Origin: Streptomyces durmitorensis | GTDB taxonomy: Bacteria > Actinomycetota > Actinomycetes > Streptomycetales > Streptomycetaceae | DNA length: 64,000 nt | NCBI RefSeq assembly: GCF_023498005.1 | Contig: NZ_CP097289.1 | Span: 2,418,001-2,482,000 of the forward strand | Direction: 5' to 3' | Shown: one piece after another, positions 25,589 through 33,923 of the stretch | Layout of the letters: each line of letters starts with the position of its first letter | How positions within the stretch are numbered: the stretch's first letter is position 1 | Notes under the pieces: generated by a model | Database searches by the model: none | What the model saw: only the letters and a program-made list of their open reading frames with translations | What the model was told of the DNA's origin: nothing | Program-made: the position numbers and the translations under genes

Positions 25589-27524
25589 AACGCTGAAGAG
25601 CAACGCGGGTGGCGCCACCGGTCTGCGCCGCGTGCTGCTCGACAACGGCGCCCTGAGCGCCCTGGTCGTCCTCCTGGTGGCGATGTCGCTGCTCTCGGGC
25701 GACTTCCTCACCACCCAAAACCTGCTCAACGTGGGCGTGCAGGCCGCCGTCACGGCGATCCTGGCGTTCGGCGTCACCTTCGTCATCGTCTCGGCGGGCA
25801 TCGACCTGTCGGTCGGTTCGGTGGCCGCGCTCTCGGCCACCGTCCTTGCCTGGACGGCGACTTCGCAGGGCCTTCCGGTCTGGCTGGCGATCATCTTCGC
25901 CGTCGGCACCGGCATAGCGTGCGGTTTCGTCAACGGCCTGCTCGTCTCGTACGGCAAACTCCCGCCGTTCATCGCGACGTTGGCGATGCTCTCGGTGGCC
26001 CGCGGCCTCTCCCTGGTCATCTCGCAGGGCAGCCCGATCCCGTTCCCCGACTCGGTCTCCAACCTCGGTGACACGATCGGCGGCTGGCTGCCGGTCCCGG
26101 TCATCGTGATGATCGTGATGGGGCTCGTCACCGCGCTGATCCTGGCCCGTACGTACATCGGCCGCTCCATGTACGCGATCGGCGGCAACGAAGAGGCCGC
26201 CCGCCTCTCCGGCCTGCGCGTCAAGCGGCAGAAGCTCGTCATCTACGGCCTGTCCGGCCTCTTCGCCGCCGTCGCGGGCATCGTCCTGGCGTCCCGTCTG
26301 GTCTCCGCGCAGCCGCAGGCCGCGCAGGGTTACGAGCTGGACGCGATCGCCGCGGTCGTCATCGGCGGCGCGAGCCTCGCGGGCGGTGTCGGCAAGGCGT
26401 CGGGCACCCTGATCGGCGCACTGATCCTCGCGGTCCTGCGCAACGGCCTCAACCTGCTCTCCGTGTCCGCCTTCTGGCAGCAGGTCGTGATCGGCGTCGT
26501 CATCGCGCTCGCGGTCCTGCTCGATACGTTGCGCAGGAAGGCGGGGGCGACTCCTGGAGCCTCCACCGGCGCAGCGGCCGGGGGCGGCAAGAAGGGGCCG
26601 CAGGTCCTGAAGCTCGGGATCGCCGCCGTGCTCGTGGCGGCCGTGATCGGCGCCGTCTCCTTCTTCAACAACGGTTCGTCCGGTACGTCGACGAAGATCG
26701 GCATGTCGCTCTCCACTCTCAACAACCCCTTCTTCGTCCAGATGAAGGAGGGCGCGCAGGCGGAGGCCAAGAAGGCCGGGATCGACCTGACGGTCACGGA
26801 CGCGCAGAACGACGCGTCGCAGCAGACCAACCAGTTGCAGAACTTCACCGGCGAAGGCATGAAGTCGATCATCGTCAACCCGGTCGACTCGGACGCGGTG
26901 GGCCCGGCGGTGCGCGGCGCCAACAAGTCCGACATCCCGGTGATCGCCGCCGACCGCGGCGTGAACAAGGCGAAGGCGGCGACCCTCGTCGCCTCCGACA
27001 ACGTCGCGGGCGGCAAGCTGGCAGCGAAGACCCTCGCGGAGAAGCTGGGCGGCAAGGGCAAGATCGTCACGCTCCAGGGCGTCGCCGGCACCTCGGCGAG
27101 CCGTGAGCGCGGCAAGGGCTTCGCCGAGGGCATCAAGGAGTACCCCGGCATCAAGGTCGTCGCCTCCCAGCCCGCGGACTTCGACCGCACCAAGGGCCTT
27201 GACGTCATGACGAACCTGATCCAGTCCAACCCCGGCATCGACGGCGTCTTCGCCGAGAACGACGAGATGGCCCTCGGCGCAGCCAAGGCGCTCGGCGGCA
27301 AGGCGGGCAAGTCGGTCTCGGTGGTCGGCTTCGACGGAACTCCCGACGGTCTCAAGGCAGTTGAGGCGGGCACGCTGTACGCGTCCGTGGCGCAGCAGCC
27401 GAAGGAGCTGGGCAGGATCGCCGTGCGGAACGCGGTGAAGGCGGTGCGCGGCAAGGACGTCGAGTCGATGGTGAAGGTCCCGGTGAAGGTGGTCACGAAG
27501 AAGAACGTGGCCGACTTCTCCTGA
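25578..27524 (+). CDS. rbsCB: Fused ribose permease and substrate-binding protein (RbsC-RbsB)
   Basis: 648 aa from a GTG with AAGGGGAGG upstream. Residues 1-325 are an RbsC permease (GVTFVIVSAGIDLSVGS, YAIGGNEEAARLSGL, GGASLAGGVGKASGT). A Gly/Ala/Lys linker leads into one more helix at about 345-362 (IAAVLVAAVIGAVSFF). Residues 370-648 are a complete type I sugar-binding protein (STKIGMSLSTLNNPFFVQM, VVGFDGTPDGL). Usually RbsB is a separate lipoprotein; here it is tethered to the permease on the outer face by the extra helix. There is no internal stop, so this is a true fusion. Confidence 0.93.
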   Translation: MATETLKSNAGGATGLRRVLLDNGALSALVVLLVAMSLLSGDFLTTQNLLNVGVQAAVTAILAFGVTFVIVSAGIDLSVGSVAALSATVLAWTATSQGLPVWLAIIFAVGTGIACGFVNGLLVSYGKLPPFIATLAMLSVARGLSLVISQGSPIPFPDSVSNLGDTIGGWLPVPVIVMIVMGLVTALILARTYIGRSMYAIGGNEEAARLSGLRVKRQKLVIYGLSGLFAAVAGIVLASRLVSAQPQAAQGYELDAIAAVVIGGASLAGGVGKASGTLIGALILAVLRNGLNLLSVSAFWQQVVIGVVIALAVLLDTLRRKAGATPGASTGAAAGGGKKGPQVLKLGIAAVLVAAVIGAVSFFNNGSSGTSTKIGMSLSTLNNPFFVQMKEGAQAEAKKAGIDLTVTDAQNDASQQTNQLQNFTGEGMKSIIVNPVDSDAVGPAVRGANKSDIPVIAADRGVNKAKAATLVASDNVAGGKLAAKTLAEKLGGKGKIVTLQGVAGTSASRERGKGFAEGIKEYPGIKVVASQPADFDRTKGLDVMTNLIQSNPGIDGVFAENDEMALGAAKALGGKAGKSVSVVGFDGTPDGLKAVEAGTLYASVAQQPKELGRIAVRNAVKAVRGKDVESMVKVPVKVVTKKNVADFS

Positions 27525-27592
27525 AGCCCACCCCCGGGGCACGCAGCCCCGCCGTCGCCGTCACCCCGTACGAGCAGGAGCTGGATCCACAG

Positions 27593-28558
27593 ATGCACGA
27601 CCACGACCGCGACCACGACGACGCCACGTACGACCTCCTGGTCGTCGGGTCGGCCAACGCCGACCTGGTGATCGGCGTCGAGCGCCGCCCCGCCCCCGGC
27701 GAGACGGTCCTCGGCTCCGACCTCGCCACGCATCCCGGTGGCAAGGGCGCCAACCAGTCGGTCGCGGCGGCCCGCCTGGGCGCCCGCACCGCCCTGCTCG
27801 CGCGGGTCGGCGACGACGCCCACGGCCGGCTCCTGCTCGCATCGCAGCGCGCGGCGGGCGCGGACACGGTCGGCGTCCTGGTCGGCGGGGCGCCCACGGG
27901 CGTCGCGCTGATCACCGTCGACCCGTCGGGCGACAACAGCATCGTGGTCTCGCCGGGCGCCAACGCCCGGCTGACCCCCGAGGACATCCGCGCGGCGGGC
28001 AGCCTGCTCGCCGCGTCCCGGGTGATCTCGACCCAGCTGGAGATCCCGATCGAGACGGTCACGGAGGTGGTACGCACCCTGCCGGCGGCCACCCGCTTCG
28101 TCCTCAACCCGTCGCCTCCGGCGCCCGTGCCCTCCGAAGTCCTCGCCGCCTGCGACCCGTTGGTGGTGAACGAACACGAGGCGCGCTACATCCTGGGCGA
28201 CGACGCGTCCGCCACGGACTCCCCCGCCGACTGGGCGCGCGCGTTGCTGGCCCTCGGCCCCCGCTCGGTGGTGATCACCCTGGGCGCCGAGGGAGCGCTG
28301 ACGGCGGACGGCGACAGCTCCCCCGTCGCCGTCCCCAGCCCGAAGGTGGACGCCGTGGACACGACCGGCGCGGGCGACGCGTTCACGGCGGCCCTGGCTT
28401 GGCGCCTCGGCCTGGGCGACGACCTCCCCACGGCGGCGGCGTACGCGGCGCGCGTCGGGGCGGCGTCGGTCACCCGGCGGGGCGCGCAGGAGTCGTACCC
28501 CACGTCCGACGAGGTCGAGGCCGAGCCCGAGGCCGAGACCGAGGTGCCGTCCGCATGA
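27593..28558 (+). CDS. rbsK: Ribokinase
   Basis: 321 aa, ATG at 27593, 68 bp after rbsCB. PfkB-family motifs: VVGSANADLVIGV at the N-terminus, HPGGKGANQSVAAARLG (ribokinase signature 1) and DTTGAGDAFTAALAWRLG (signature 2 with the catalytic Asp). It phosphorylates imported ribose to ribose 5-phosphate. The N-terminus is His/Asp-rich (HDHDRDHDD), so a slightly later start cannot be excluded. The C-terminal tail is Glu-rich. Confidence 0.93.
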   Translation: MHDHDRDHDDATYDLLVVGSANADLVIGVERRPAPGETVLGSDLATHPGGKGANQSVAAARLGARTALLARVGDDAHGRLLLASQRAAGADTVGVLVGGAPTGVALITVDPSGDNSIVVSPGANARLTPEDIRAAGSLLAASRVISTQLEIPIETVTEVVRTLPAATRFVLNPSPPAPVPSEVLAACDPLVVNEHEARYILGDDASATDSPADWARALLALGPRSVVITLGAEGALTADGDSSPVAVPSPKVDAVDTTGAGDAFTAALAWRLGLGDDLPTAAAYAARVGAASVTRRGAQESYPTSDEVEAEPEAETEVPSA

Positions 28559-28944
28559 AGAAGACCGGCATCCTCAACCGCCATCTCTCCGGCGCCCTGG
28601 CCGAGTTGGGCCACGGGGACACGGTCCTGATCTGCGACGCGGGCATGCCCATACCGCCGGGGCCGCGCGTCGTCGACCTGGCGTTCCGCGCGGGCGTCCC
28701 GTCCTTCGCCGAGGTCCTTGACGGGCTGCTCGCCGAGCTGGTGACGGAGGGCGGCACGGCGGCGGCCGAGGTCCGCGATTCGAACCCGGCGACGGCCGCG
28801 CTCCTGGCCTCCCGCGTCACGCCTCTCACTCTGATCCCGCACGAGGAGCTCAAGCTGCGCACGGCGAAGGCCCGCCTGGTGGTGCGCACCGGCGAGGCCA
28901 CTCCGTACGCGAACGTGCTGCTGCGGTGCGGGGTGTTCTTCTAG
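28555..28944 (+). CDS. rbsD: D-ribose pyranase
   Basis: 129 aa, normal length, from an ATG overlapping the rbsK stop. KKTGILNRHLSGALAELGHGD and ICDAGMPIPPG are the RbsD signature (catalytic His20-type and Asp). It converts beta-pyranose ribose to the furanose form used by ribokinase. Last gene of the ribose operon; 28 bp separates it from the convergent GHMP kinase gene. Confidence 0.93.
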   Translation: MKKTGILNRHLSGALAELGHGDTVLICDAGMPIPPGPRVVDLAFRAGVPSFAEVLDGLLAELVTEGGTAAAEVRDSNPATAALLASRVTPLTLIPHEELKLRTAKARLVVRTGEATPYANVLLRCGVFF

Positions 28945-28972
28945 CTCCGTGTTCTTCTAGCCCCGGGCCGTT

Positions 28973-29956
28973 CTAGCCACGGGCCCTTCCCCCACCCCCG
29001 GGGAAACTCAGCGTCCGGTACACCGTCACCCCGCCCGCGAGCTCCCCGCACGCCTGCGCCGCCGCACTGACGCGCTGCGTGTACGAGGGGTCGCCGGTGT
29101 CGAGGAGGATGCCGAGCGTCGTGCCGCTGTGCGCGACGGCGACGCCCAGGCCGCCGACCTCCCGGCAGATCTCCCGCATCGGCTCCAACGACCATTTGTC
29201 GCGCAGGAGTTGGTTCATCTGGGCACTGCGGGTCGCGACCCTGCCGACCTCCGCCAGGTCGCGGCGGCGGACGGCGCAGGCGAGGCGGTCGAGCAGGCGC
29301 GCGTACTCGTGACGGTCGGCCAGGGTGAATGGCTTGGGGATGCGGTTGAAGTCGACCGTGTCGACCGAACCGCCCTCGTCGATCCCCACCACGGCCATGA
29401 CCGGGAGTGATCCAAGGACCCCGCGCAGGCGCACGGTGCGGTGGTGGAAGGCGACGATCGCGGGGTAGAGCACCCCGTCCGTGGGCTCGATGTCCGCGAG
29501 CAGCCGCTCGATCCGGGACGGCGGCATCTCGACCCGCAGCGCCTGCCCGACCGCCCGCGCGGTCGCGACCAGGTCGGCCGACGAGCTCGCCAGGCCCTTG
29601 CCCTCGGGGATGACGCTGTTGACGTGGAGGGTTCCTCCCACGGCCGGAACTCCGGTCTGACGCTCGGCCAACTCACCGATCGTACGGGCGAGTCTGAGCG
29701 CCTTGGTCTTCCCGGCGGGACGCACCACTACGTCTTCGAGGCCGGGCTCCCGCCGATAGGTGGCCATCGTCCACCGCGCGACGGGCAACGTCACCAGGAA
29801 GTCCCCGTCCTCCTCCGGCAGCACGCCCTGAAGCAGCTCGCCGAAGGTCCCGAAGGCGGTGCCCACTCCGGTTCCGGCCACTCCCGCGTCCGGCCCCGCA
29901 CCCGGCCTCCCGCCCGCCGGGCGGGGCCGCGGTCCGACCTCCTGGGACAGCTTCAC
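28973..29956 (-). CDS. GHMP kinase related to L-threonine kinase (PduX type)
   Basis: 327 aa from a GTG at 29956, chosen because GAGGAGA lies about 5 bases upstream. A start at 30025 would fall inside the Zur-like box. The GHMP ATP loop is VIPEGKGLASSSADLVAT (PxGKGxxSSSAD), the form typical of PduX, which makes O-phospho-L-threonine. GTAFGTFGELLQG at the N-terminus and GVAVAHSGTTLGILLD as motif 3 also fit. It diverges from the SbnA-like operon across 131 bp. I infer that it makes O-phospho-serine or -threonine for the PLP enzyme next door. A role in cobalamin assembly is possible but no cob genes are nearby. Confidence 0.78.
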   Translation of the reverse strand: MKLSQEVGPRPRPAGGRPGAGPDAGVAGTGVGTAFGTFGELLQGVLPEEDGDFLVTLPVARWTMATYRREPGLEDVVVRPAGKTKALRLARTIGELAERQTGVPAVGGTLHVNSVIPEGKGLASSSADLVATARAVGQALRVEMPPSRIERLLADIEPTDGVLYPAIVAFHHRTVRLRGVLGSLPVMAVVGIDEGGSVDTVDFNRIPKPFTLADRHEYARLLDRLACAVRRRDLAEVGRVATRSAQMNQLLRDKWSLEPMREICREVGGLGVAVAHSGTTLGILLDTGDPSYTQRVSAAAQACGELAGGVTVYRTLSFPGGGGRARG

Positions 29957-30018
29957 GGGTCTCCTCTCGTCGTCCGGCATCCCCTGCGGACCCACAGGCT
30001 GCCACAGCCCTAACCGTC

Positions 30019-30047
30019 TTGACAATCATTTTCATCTAGTGTGATGC
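30019..30047 (+). promoter_or_regulatory. Promoter overlapping the Zur-like box
   Basis: TTGACA at 30019-30024, then 17 bases, then TGATGC at 30042-30047 (weak -10). The Zur-like box covers the -35 and spacer, so a bound repressor would block this promoter. It reads toward the PLP enzyme gene at 30088. Confidence 0.5.
30020..30034. promoter_or_regulatory. Zur-like (zinc uptake regulator) box
   Basis: TGACAATCATTTTCA is a 7-1-7 near-palindrome (6 of 7 pairs). It differs at one position from TGAAAATCATTTTCA, the complement of the actinobacterial Zur box TGAAAATGATTTTCA as I recall it. It does not resemble the DmdR/IdeR iron box. It sits between the divergent GHMP kinase and PLP enzyme genes and could control both. 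Confidence 0.72.
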
Positions 30048-30087
30048 TCTCGGCTCGGCGACCGAACACAGGGGGCAGAGGGCAGAC

Positions 30088-31077
30088 ATGCACGACCACA
30101 TAGCCGAAGCGGTGAAGAAACCCGATCTCATATCCCTGGAGCCGGACTTGGTCTGTCTCCGATTCGAGACGATGAAGATCTATTCGGCTCTGGGAGCAGT
30201 CCGTCACCTGCTGGATTCAGGTGCCGTGAAACCCGGCGACACCCTCATCGACAGTTCCAGCGGCATCTACGCACAGGCCCTGGCTCTCGCCTGTCACCGC
30301 TACGGAATGAAATGCCACATCGTGGGTTCCACGACCGTGGACCGCACCCTGCGCATCCAGCTGGAGATACTCGGCGCCACGCTGGAACAGGTGCGGCCGT
30401 CCAAGAATCTCCGGCTCGACCAGGAGCTGAGAGTGCGGCGCATCGCCGAGATACTCGAGGCGAATCCGTCGTACCACTGGATGCGGCAGTACCACGACAG
30501 CATTCATTACCTCGGATACCGCGATGTGGCCCAGACCATCGAGGCCGAGGTCCCCGAAGGGCCGCTCGCCCTGGTGGGCGGGGTCGGCTCCGGGGCGTCG
30601 ACCGGCGCCATCGCCGGATATCTGCGGGACGCGGGCCGCGACGTGTCGCTCGTCGGCGTGCAGCCCTTCGGCAGCGTCACCTTCGGCTCGGAGCACGTGG
30701 CCGACCCCGACATGATCATCGCCGGGATCGGCAGCGCCATCGAATTCAGGAATGTCAGGCACAAGGCCTACGACCGCGTGCACTGGGTGAATTTCGACTG
30801 CGCGGTGTCCGGCGCGGTCTCGCTTCTCAGGACCAGCGGCATCTTCGCCGGGCTTTCCACCGGGGCCGCCTATCTGACCACTTTGTGGGAAAAGCGCCGC
30901 GACGACTCCCGTACGTACGTCTTCATCGCGGCGGACACGGGCCACCGCTATGTCGAGAGCGCTTACGCGCAACACGCCAAGGCACCGGACATCGACACCT
31001 TGAAGCCGCACGAGATCACCTCGCTCGACGAGCTGAGGCACCCCTGGTCGACCACTTCCTGGCCCGACCTTCCCTGA
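30088..31077 (+). CDS. PLP-dependent cysteine-synthase-like enzyme (SbnA-like)
   Basis: 329 aa, fold-type II PLP enzyme. RFETMKIYSALGAVRHLL holds the likely Schiff-base Lys (about residue 30). DSSSGIYAQALALA is the substrate loop, with GIY replacing the usual GNTG. GGVGSGASTGAIAGYLR binds the PLP phosphate. The altered substrate loop argues against ordinary cysteine synthesis. SbnA of staphyloferrin B uses O-phospho-L-serine to build a diaminopropionate precursor, so this is a candidate first step of a metallophore pathway. It lies directly downstream of the Zur-like box and heads the operon with DUF364 and MFS genes. Confidence 0.8.
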   Translation: MHDHIAEAVKKPDLISLEPDLVCLRFETMKIYSALGAVRHLLDSGAVKPGDTLIDSSSGIYAQALALACHRYGMKCHIVGSTTVDRTLRIQLEILGATLEQVRPSKNLRLDQELRVRRIAEILEANPSYHWMRQYHDSIHYLGYRDVAQTIEAEVPEGPLALVGGVGSGASTGAIAGYLRDAGRDVSLVGVQPFGSVTFGSEHVADPDMIIAGIGSAIEFRNVRHKAYDRVHWVNFDCAVSGAVSLLRTSGIFAGLSTGAAYLTTLWEKRRDDSRTYVFIAADTGHRYVESAYAQHAKAPDIDTLKPHEITSLDELRHPWSTTSWPDLP

Positions 31078-31082
31078 CCGCG

Positions 31083-31137
31083 TCACCACCGCATGCCGCC
31101 TCACCACCGCGTACGGCCTCACCACCGCGTACCGCGT
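31083..31137. repeat. 18-bp intergenic tandem repeat
   Basis: TCACCACCGC starts at 31083, 31101 and 31119 (period 18; units end in ATGCCGCC, GTACGGCC, GTACCGCG). It separates the PLP enzyme stop from the DUF364 gene. Function unknown. Confidence 0.7.
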
Positions 31138-31163
31138 CCACCACCACTCTGAAAGCACTCCAC

Positions 31164-31991
31164 ATGTCACACCCCGAGCCGCGTACGCCCCACAACGTCG
31201 CGGAGCTCATCGACGCCGTCCTGGCGGGCGATTACGGACCCGACCCCAAGGACCTCTCCGTCACCAGCGCGTTCTGGCTGTACAACACCACCCGCCTCGC
31301 GGGCAGCCAAGTGACGTACCACAACCACTACTTGCTGCTCCGGGTCGGCACGGCGTTCGGTGCCTGCTCCTTCGAGGCCGGTGAACTCGCCCCGGACTTC
31401 TGCGAGAACGCCTCGGGCCACACCCTCGACAAGCTCCTGCGCGCCGAGTCCACCCCCGTACGCATCGCCGCGCTCGACGCCTATCTCGCGCAGGTGAGCC
31501 CGCACCGTGACGCCGCGGGAGCCGAGCGCGTCACGCTGCCCACCGGCACCCCCGAGGTCCGGGCCATGGCCCGCGACGCCGCCATCGCCGGGCTGCTCGA
31601 CATCGAGCCGGGCGCGAAGGTGGCCCTCATCGGCGTGGTCAACCCGCTCGTCGCGGCGATACGTGAGCGGGGCGGCGTCTGTCTGCCCTGCGACCTCAAT
31701 CTCCGCACGACCCAGTGGGGCGACCAGATCACCGACGACATGACCGAGGTCTTGAAGGAAGCCGACGCCGTGGTCGCCACCGGCATGACACTGAGCAACG
31801 GCACCTTCGACCTGATCCTCGCGCACTGCCGCGAGCACGAGGTGCCGCTGGTGGTGTACGCGCAGAGCGGCAGCGCCGTGGCCCGCGCGTTCCTGCCCGC
31901 GGGGGTCACCGGCCTGTCCGCCGAGCCCTTCGCGTTCTCCCAGTTCAGCGCCGACGAGACGCCCCTCTACCGCTACCGGGAGGCGGCGTGA
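31164..31991 (+). CDS. DUF4213/DUF364 putative heavy-metal chelation protein
   Basis: 275 aa from ATG 31164. The N-terminal half is DUF4213-like, with a Cys in GACSFEAGELAPDFCEN. The C-terminal half matches DUF364 (Pfam name: putative heavy-metal chelation): VALIGVVNPLVAAI, CLPCDLN, then EADAVVATGMTLSNGTFDLIL and VPLVVYAQSGSAVARAFLPAGVTGLS. The fold is Rossmann-like, and the TG-T-x-x-NGT loop is its hallmark. No reaction is established for the family. The genomic partners here, an SbnA-like enzyme and a FecCD importer, suggest a role in making or handling a metal ligand. The stop overlaps the MFS start (GTGA). Confidence 0.8.
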   Translation: MSHPEPRTPHNVAELIDAVLAGDYGPDPKDLSVTSAFWLYNTTRLAGSQVTYHNHYLLLRVGTAFGACSFEAGELAPDFCENASGHTLDKLLRAESTPVRIAALDAYLAQVSPHRDAAGAERVTLPTGTPEVRAMARDAAIAGLLDIEPGAKVALIGVVNPLVAAIRERGGVCLPCDLNLRTTQWGDQITDDMTEVLKEADAVVATGMTLSNGTFDLILAHCREHEVPLVVYAQSGSAVARAFLPAGVTGLSAEPFAFSQFSADETPLYRYREAA

Positions 31992-33283
31992 GCGTCGACT
32001 CCAAGGGCTCCGACGTGGCTTCCCGGGCCCCTGCCGACGACGAGGCGATACCGGGCGACCTGCGGATGGCCCGCGCGCTGTGGCCGGTCCTGGTCGCGTC
32101 CGCGGTCGGTCTGCTGCCGTTCACCGTTTTCAGCACCTACCTCGTCCCCATGGCCAAGGACGCCGACAGCAGCGTCGCCACGCTGGGCGGCCTGCGCGGA
32201 CTCGGCGGTCTCGCCGCCCTGTTGGTGGGCACCGCGCTCGCCCCGCTGATCGACCGGGTGCGCAAGGAGTGGGCCGCCGCGGGCGGACTCGCCGCGCTGG
32301 GCGTGTCCGCCGCCCTCGGCGCGAGCGGGGACTTCATCCTGCTGGCCGTGTTCTGCCTGCTCGTCGGCGCGAGTACGTCGGTCCTGAACCCGGCGCTGAC
32401 GGCGGCCGCCGCCGACCGCTTCGGCTCCGGGAAGGCCGCAGGCCGCGCGGCGACGCTCGTCACGGCGACCCAGTCGATGACGGCGATGCTGGCGGCGCCT
32501 GTCATCGCGCTGCCCGCCCTGTTCTGGGGCTGGCAGGGCGACCTGTTCGCCGTGACCGCGGTGTCGCTGCTCCTGGCCGCCGTCTTCTTCGTACGCGGCA
32601 AGGACAAGCCGGTCGAGGAGCAGGACGCGGGTCAACGCCTGGGCTACATAGCCTCGTTCAAGGCGCTCGGGGCGCTCCCCGGAGTCGTGCCGCTGCTGCT
32701 CATCGCCCTGCTGCGCACGGCCGTGTTCATGGGCTACCTCTCCTACCTCGCGGCCTACTACGACGACCGGTTCGCACTCGACCCCGGGCTCTTCGCGTTC
32801 GTGTGGACGCTCAGCGGAGCCTCGTTCTTCGTGAGCAATCTCCTCACGGGACGGATCACGAACTCCGCCGAGCCGCGGATCGGCACCGAACGGATGCTGG
32901 CCATCGGCCTGGTCGCCGCGCTCGTCTCGGTCGTGGGCTTCTACTTCACGCACTGGCTGCCGCTCGCGCTCGCCATGACGTCCCTGCACGCGGCCAGCCA
33001 CGCCGTGGTGGCCGCGTGCGTGGTCAGCCTGCTCGTCCGGCGCTGCGGAACCCAGCGGGGCGCGGCCCTGAGCGTGAACGCCGCGGGGATGAGCCTCGGG
33101 GTCTTCGTGGGCGCGGGCCTGGGCGGACTCGGCCTCGGCCTCGCCGGCTATCCGGGGATCGCAGCGGCCTTCGGGGCGCTGGTGGTCGCGGCGCTGGTGG
33201 CGGCGGGACTCGTGCTGAGGGCAGGGCCGGTGGATGGGGACCCGGCGGACGGAAGTTCGGCGGACGGGGCCCCGCCGGACTGA
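31988..33283 (+). CDS. MFS transporter, likely metallophore exporter, truncated in a repeat tail
   Basis: 431 aa from a GTG overlapping the DUF364 stop. About 12 hydrophobic helices lie between residues 25 and 410, with the MFS loop after helix 2 (APLIDRVRKEW). The C-terminus GDPADGSSADGAPPD is the start of a 30-bp tandem-repeat array. The TGA at 33281 corresponds to GGA in other repeat units. Beyond it the same frame stays open for 140 codons of ADGSSADEAP repeats to a TGA at 33704. The gene may therefore have lost a long hydrophilic tail by one base change. Position in the operon suggests export of the product made by its neighbours. Confidence 0.85.
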   Translation: MSVDSKGSDVASRAPADDEAIPGDLRMARALWPVLVASAVGLLPFTVFSTYLVPMAKDADSSVATLGGLRGLGGLAALLVGTALAPLIDRVRKEWAAAGGLAALGVSAALGASGDFILLAVFCLLVGASTSVLNPALTAAAADRFGSGKAAGRAATLVTATQSMTAMLAAPVIALPALFWGWQGDLFAVTAVSLLLAAVFFVRGKDKPVEEQDAGQRLGYIASFKALGALPGVVPLLLIALLRTAVFMGYLSYLAAYYDDRFALDPGLFAFVWTLSGASFFVSNLLTGRITNSAEPRIGTERMLAIGLVAALVSVVGFYFTHWLPLALAMTSLHAASHAVVAACVVSLLVRRCGTQRGAALSVNAAGMSLGVFVGAGLGGLGLGLAGYPGIAAAFGALVVAALVAAGLVLRAGPVDGDPADGSSADGAPPD

Positions 33284-33682
33284 GGTTCAGCGGACGGGGC
33301 TCTGGCGGACGGGGCTCCGGCTGACGGGAGTTCGGCGGACGGGACCCTGGCGGACGGAAGTTCGGCTGACGAGGCTCCGGCCGACGGGAATTCGGCTGAC
33401 GAGGCTCCGGCCGACGGAAGTTCGGCTGACGAGGCTCCGGCCGACGGGAATTCGGCTGACGAGGCTCCGGCCGACGGAGGTTCAGCGGACGAGGCCCCGG
33501 CGGACGGAAGTTCGGCGGACGGGGCCCCGGCGGACGGAAGTTCACCTGACGAGGCCCCGGCGGACGGGAATTCGGCTGACGAGGCCCCGGCGGACGGGAA
33601 TTCGGCTGACGAGGCCCCGGCGGACGGAAGTTCACCTGACGAGGCCCCGGCGGACGGGAATTCGGCTGACGAGGCTCCGGCG
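33229..33682 (+). repeat. 30-bp tandem repeat array (about 15 units) at the MFS 3' end
   Basis: Units of the form GACGGAAGTTCGGCTGACGA plus GGCTCCGGCC follow one another without spacers, alternating subtly (AAGTTCG or AATTCG; GCTCCGGCC or GCCCCGGCG). In the MFS frame they encode ADG(S/N)SADEAP. Five reading frames are open because the unit is GC-rich and stop-poor. It is not CRISPR, as there are no unique spacers. Confidence 0.9.
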
Positions 33683-33706
33683 AAGGGAGCCGGGGCCACC
33701 GCTTGA

Positions 33707-33923
33707 CCCTCGCGGGCGGCCGTCCACCCCCTGTCCTGGCAGCGGGCGAACGGCCTCGTCCAAGACTGCCGCGCTCCGGCCACCTCGCTCCGGCCACCTC
33801 ACCGAGCCGCTTCGAACCGACCCGTCTCACCCGTCTCGCCCGTCCCACCCGGCTCACCCACCCCCTGGGTCCACCCCATAGCGCCGCCCATTGATCCCGC
33901 CCGACTCGAAAGGCGCGACCACC
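33707..33923. other. Gene-free stretch before the FecCD gene
   Basis: About 217 bases with short CCGTCTCACCCG-type repeats near 33823-33860 and no convincing gene. A weak SD (AAAGG, 33909) precedes the permease start. No Zur-like box was found here, so the importer genes may depend on read-through from the upstream operon. Confidence 0.5.

Noticed and set aside
28973..30025. ATG at 30025 as start of the GHMP kinase
   Set aside because: It lies inside the Zur-like box and lacks an SD; the GTG at 29956 has GAGGAGA just upstream.
33229..33682. CRISPR array
   Set aside because: Repeats are contiguous 30-bp units without unique spacers, and no cas genes are present.
33024..33881. Three long overlapping frames across the 30-bp repeat array
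   Set aside because: They are Pro/Arg- or Ala/Ser-rich products of a stop-poor repeat. No ribosome-binding site or family match is visible.
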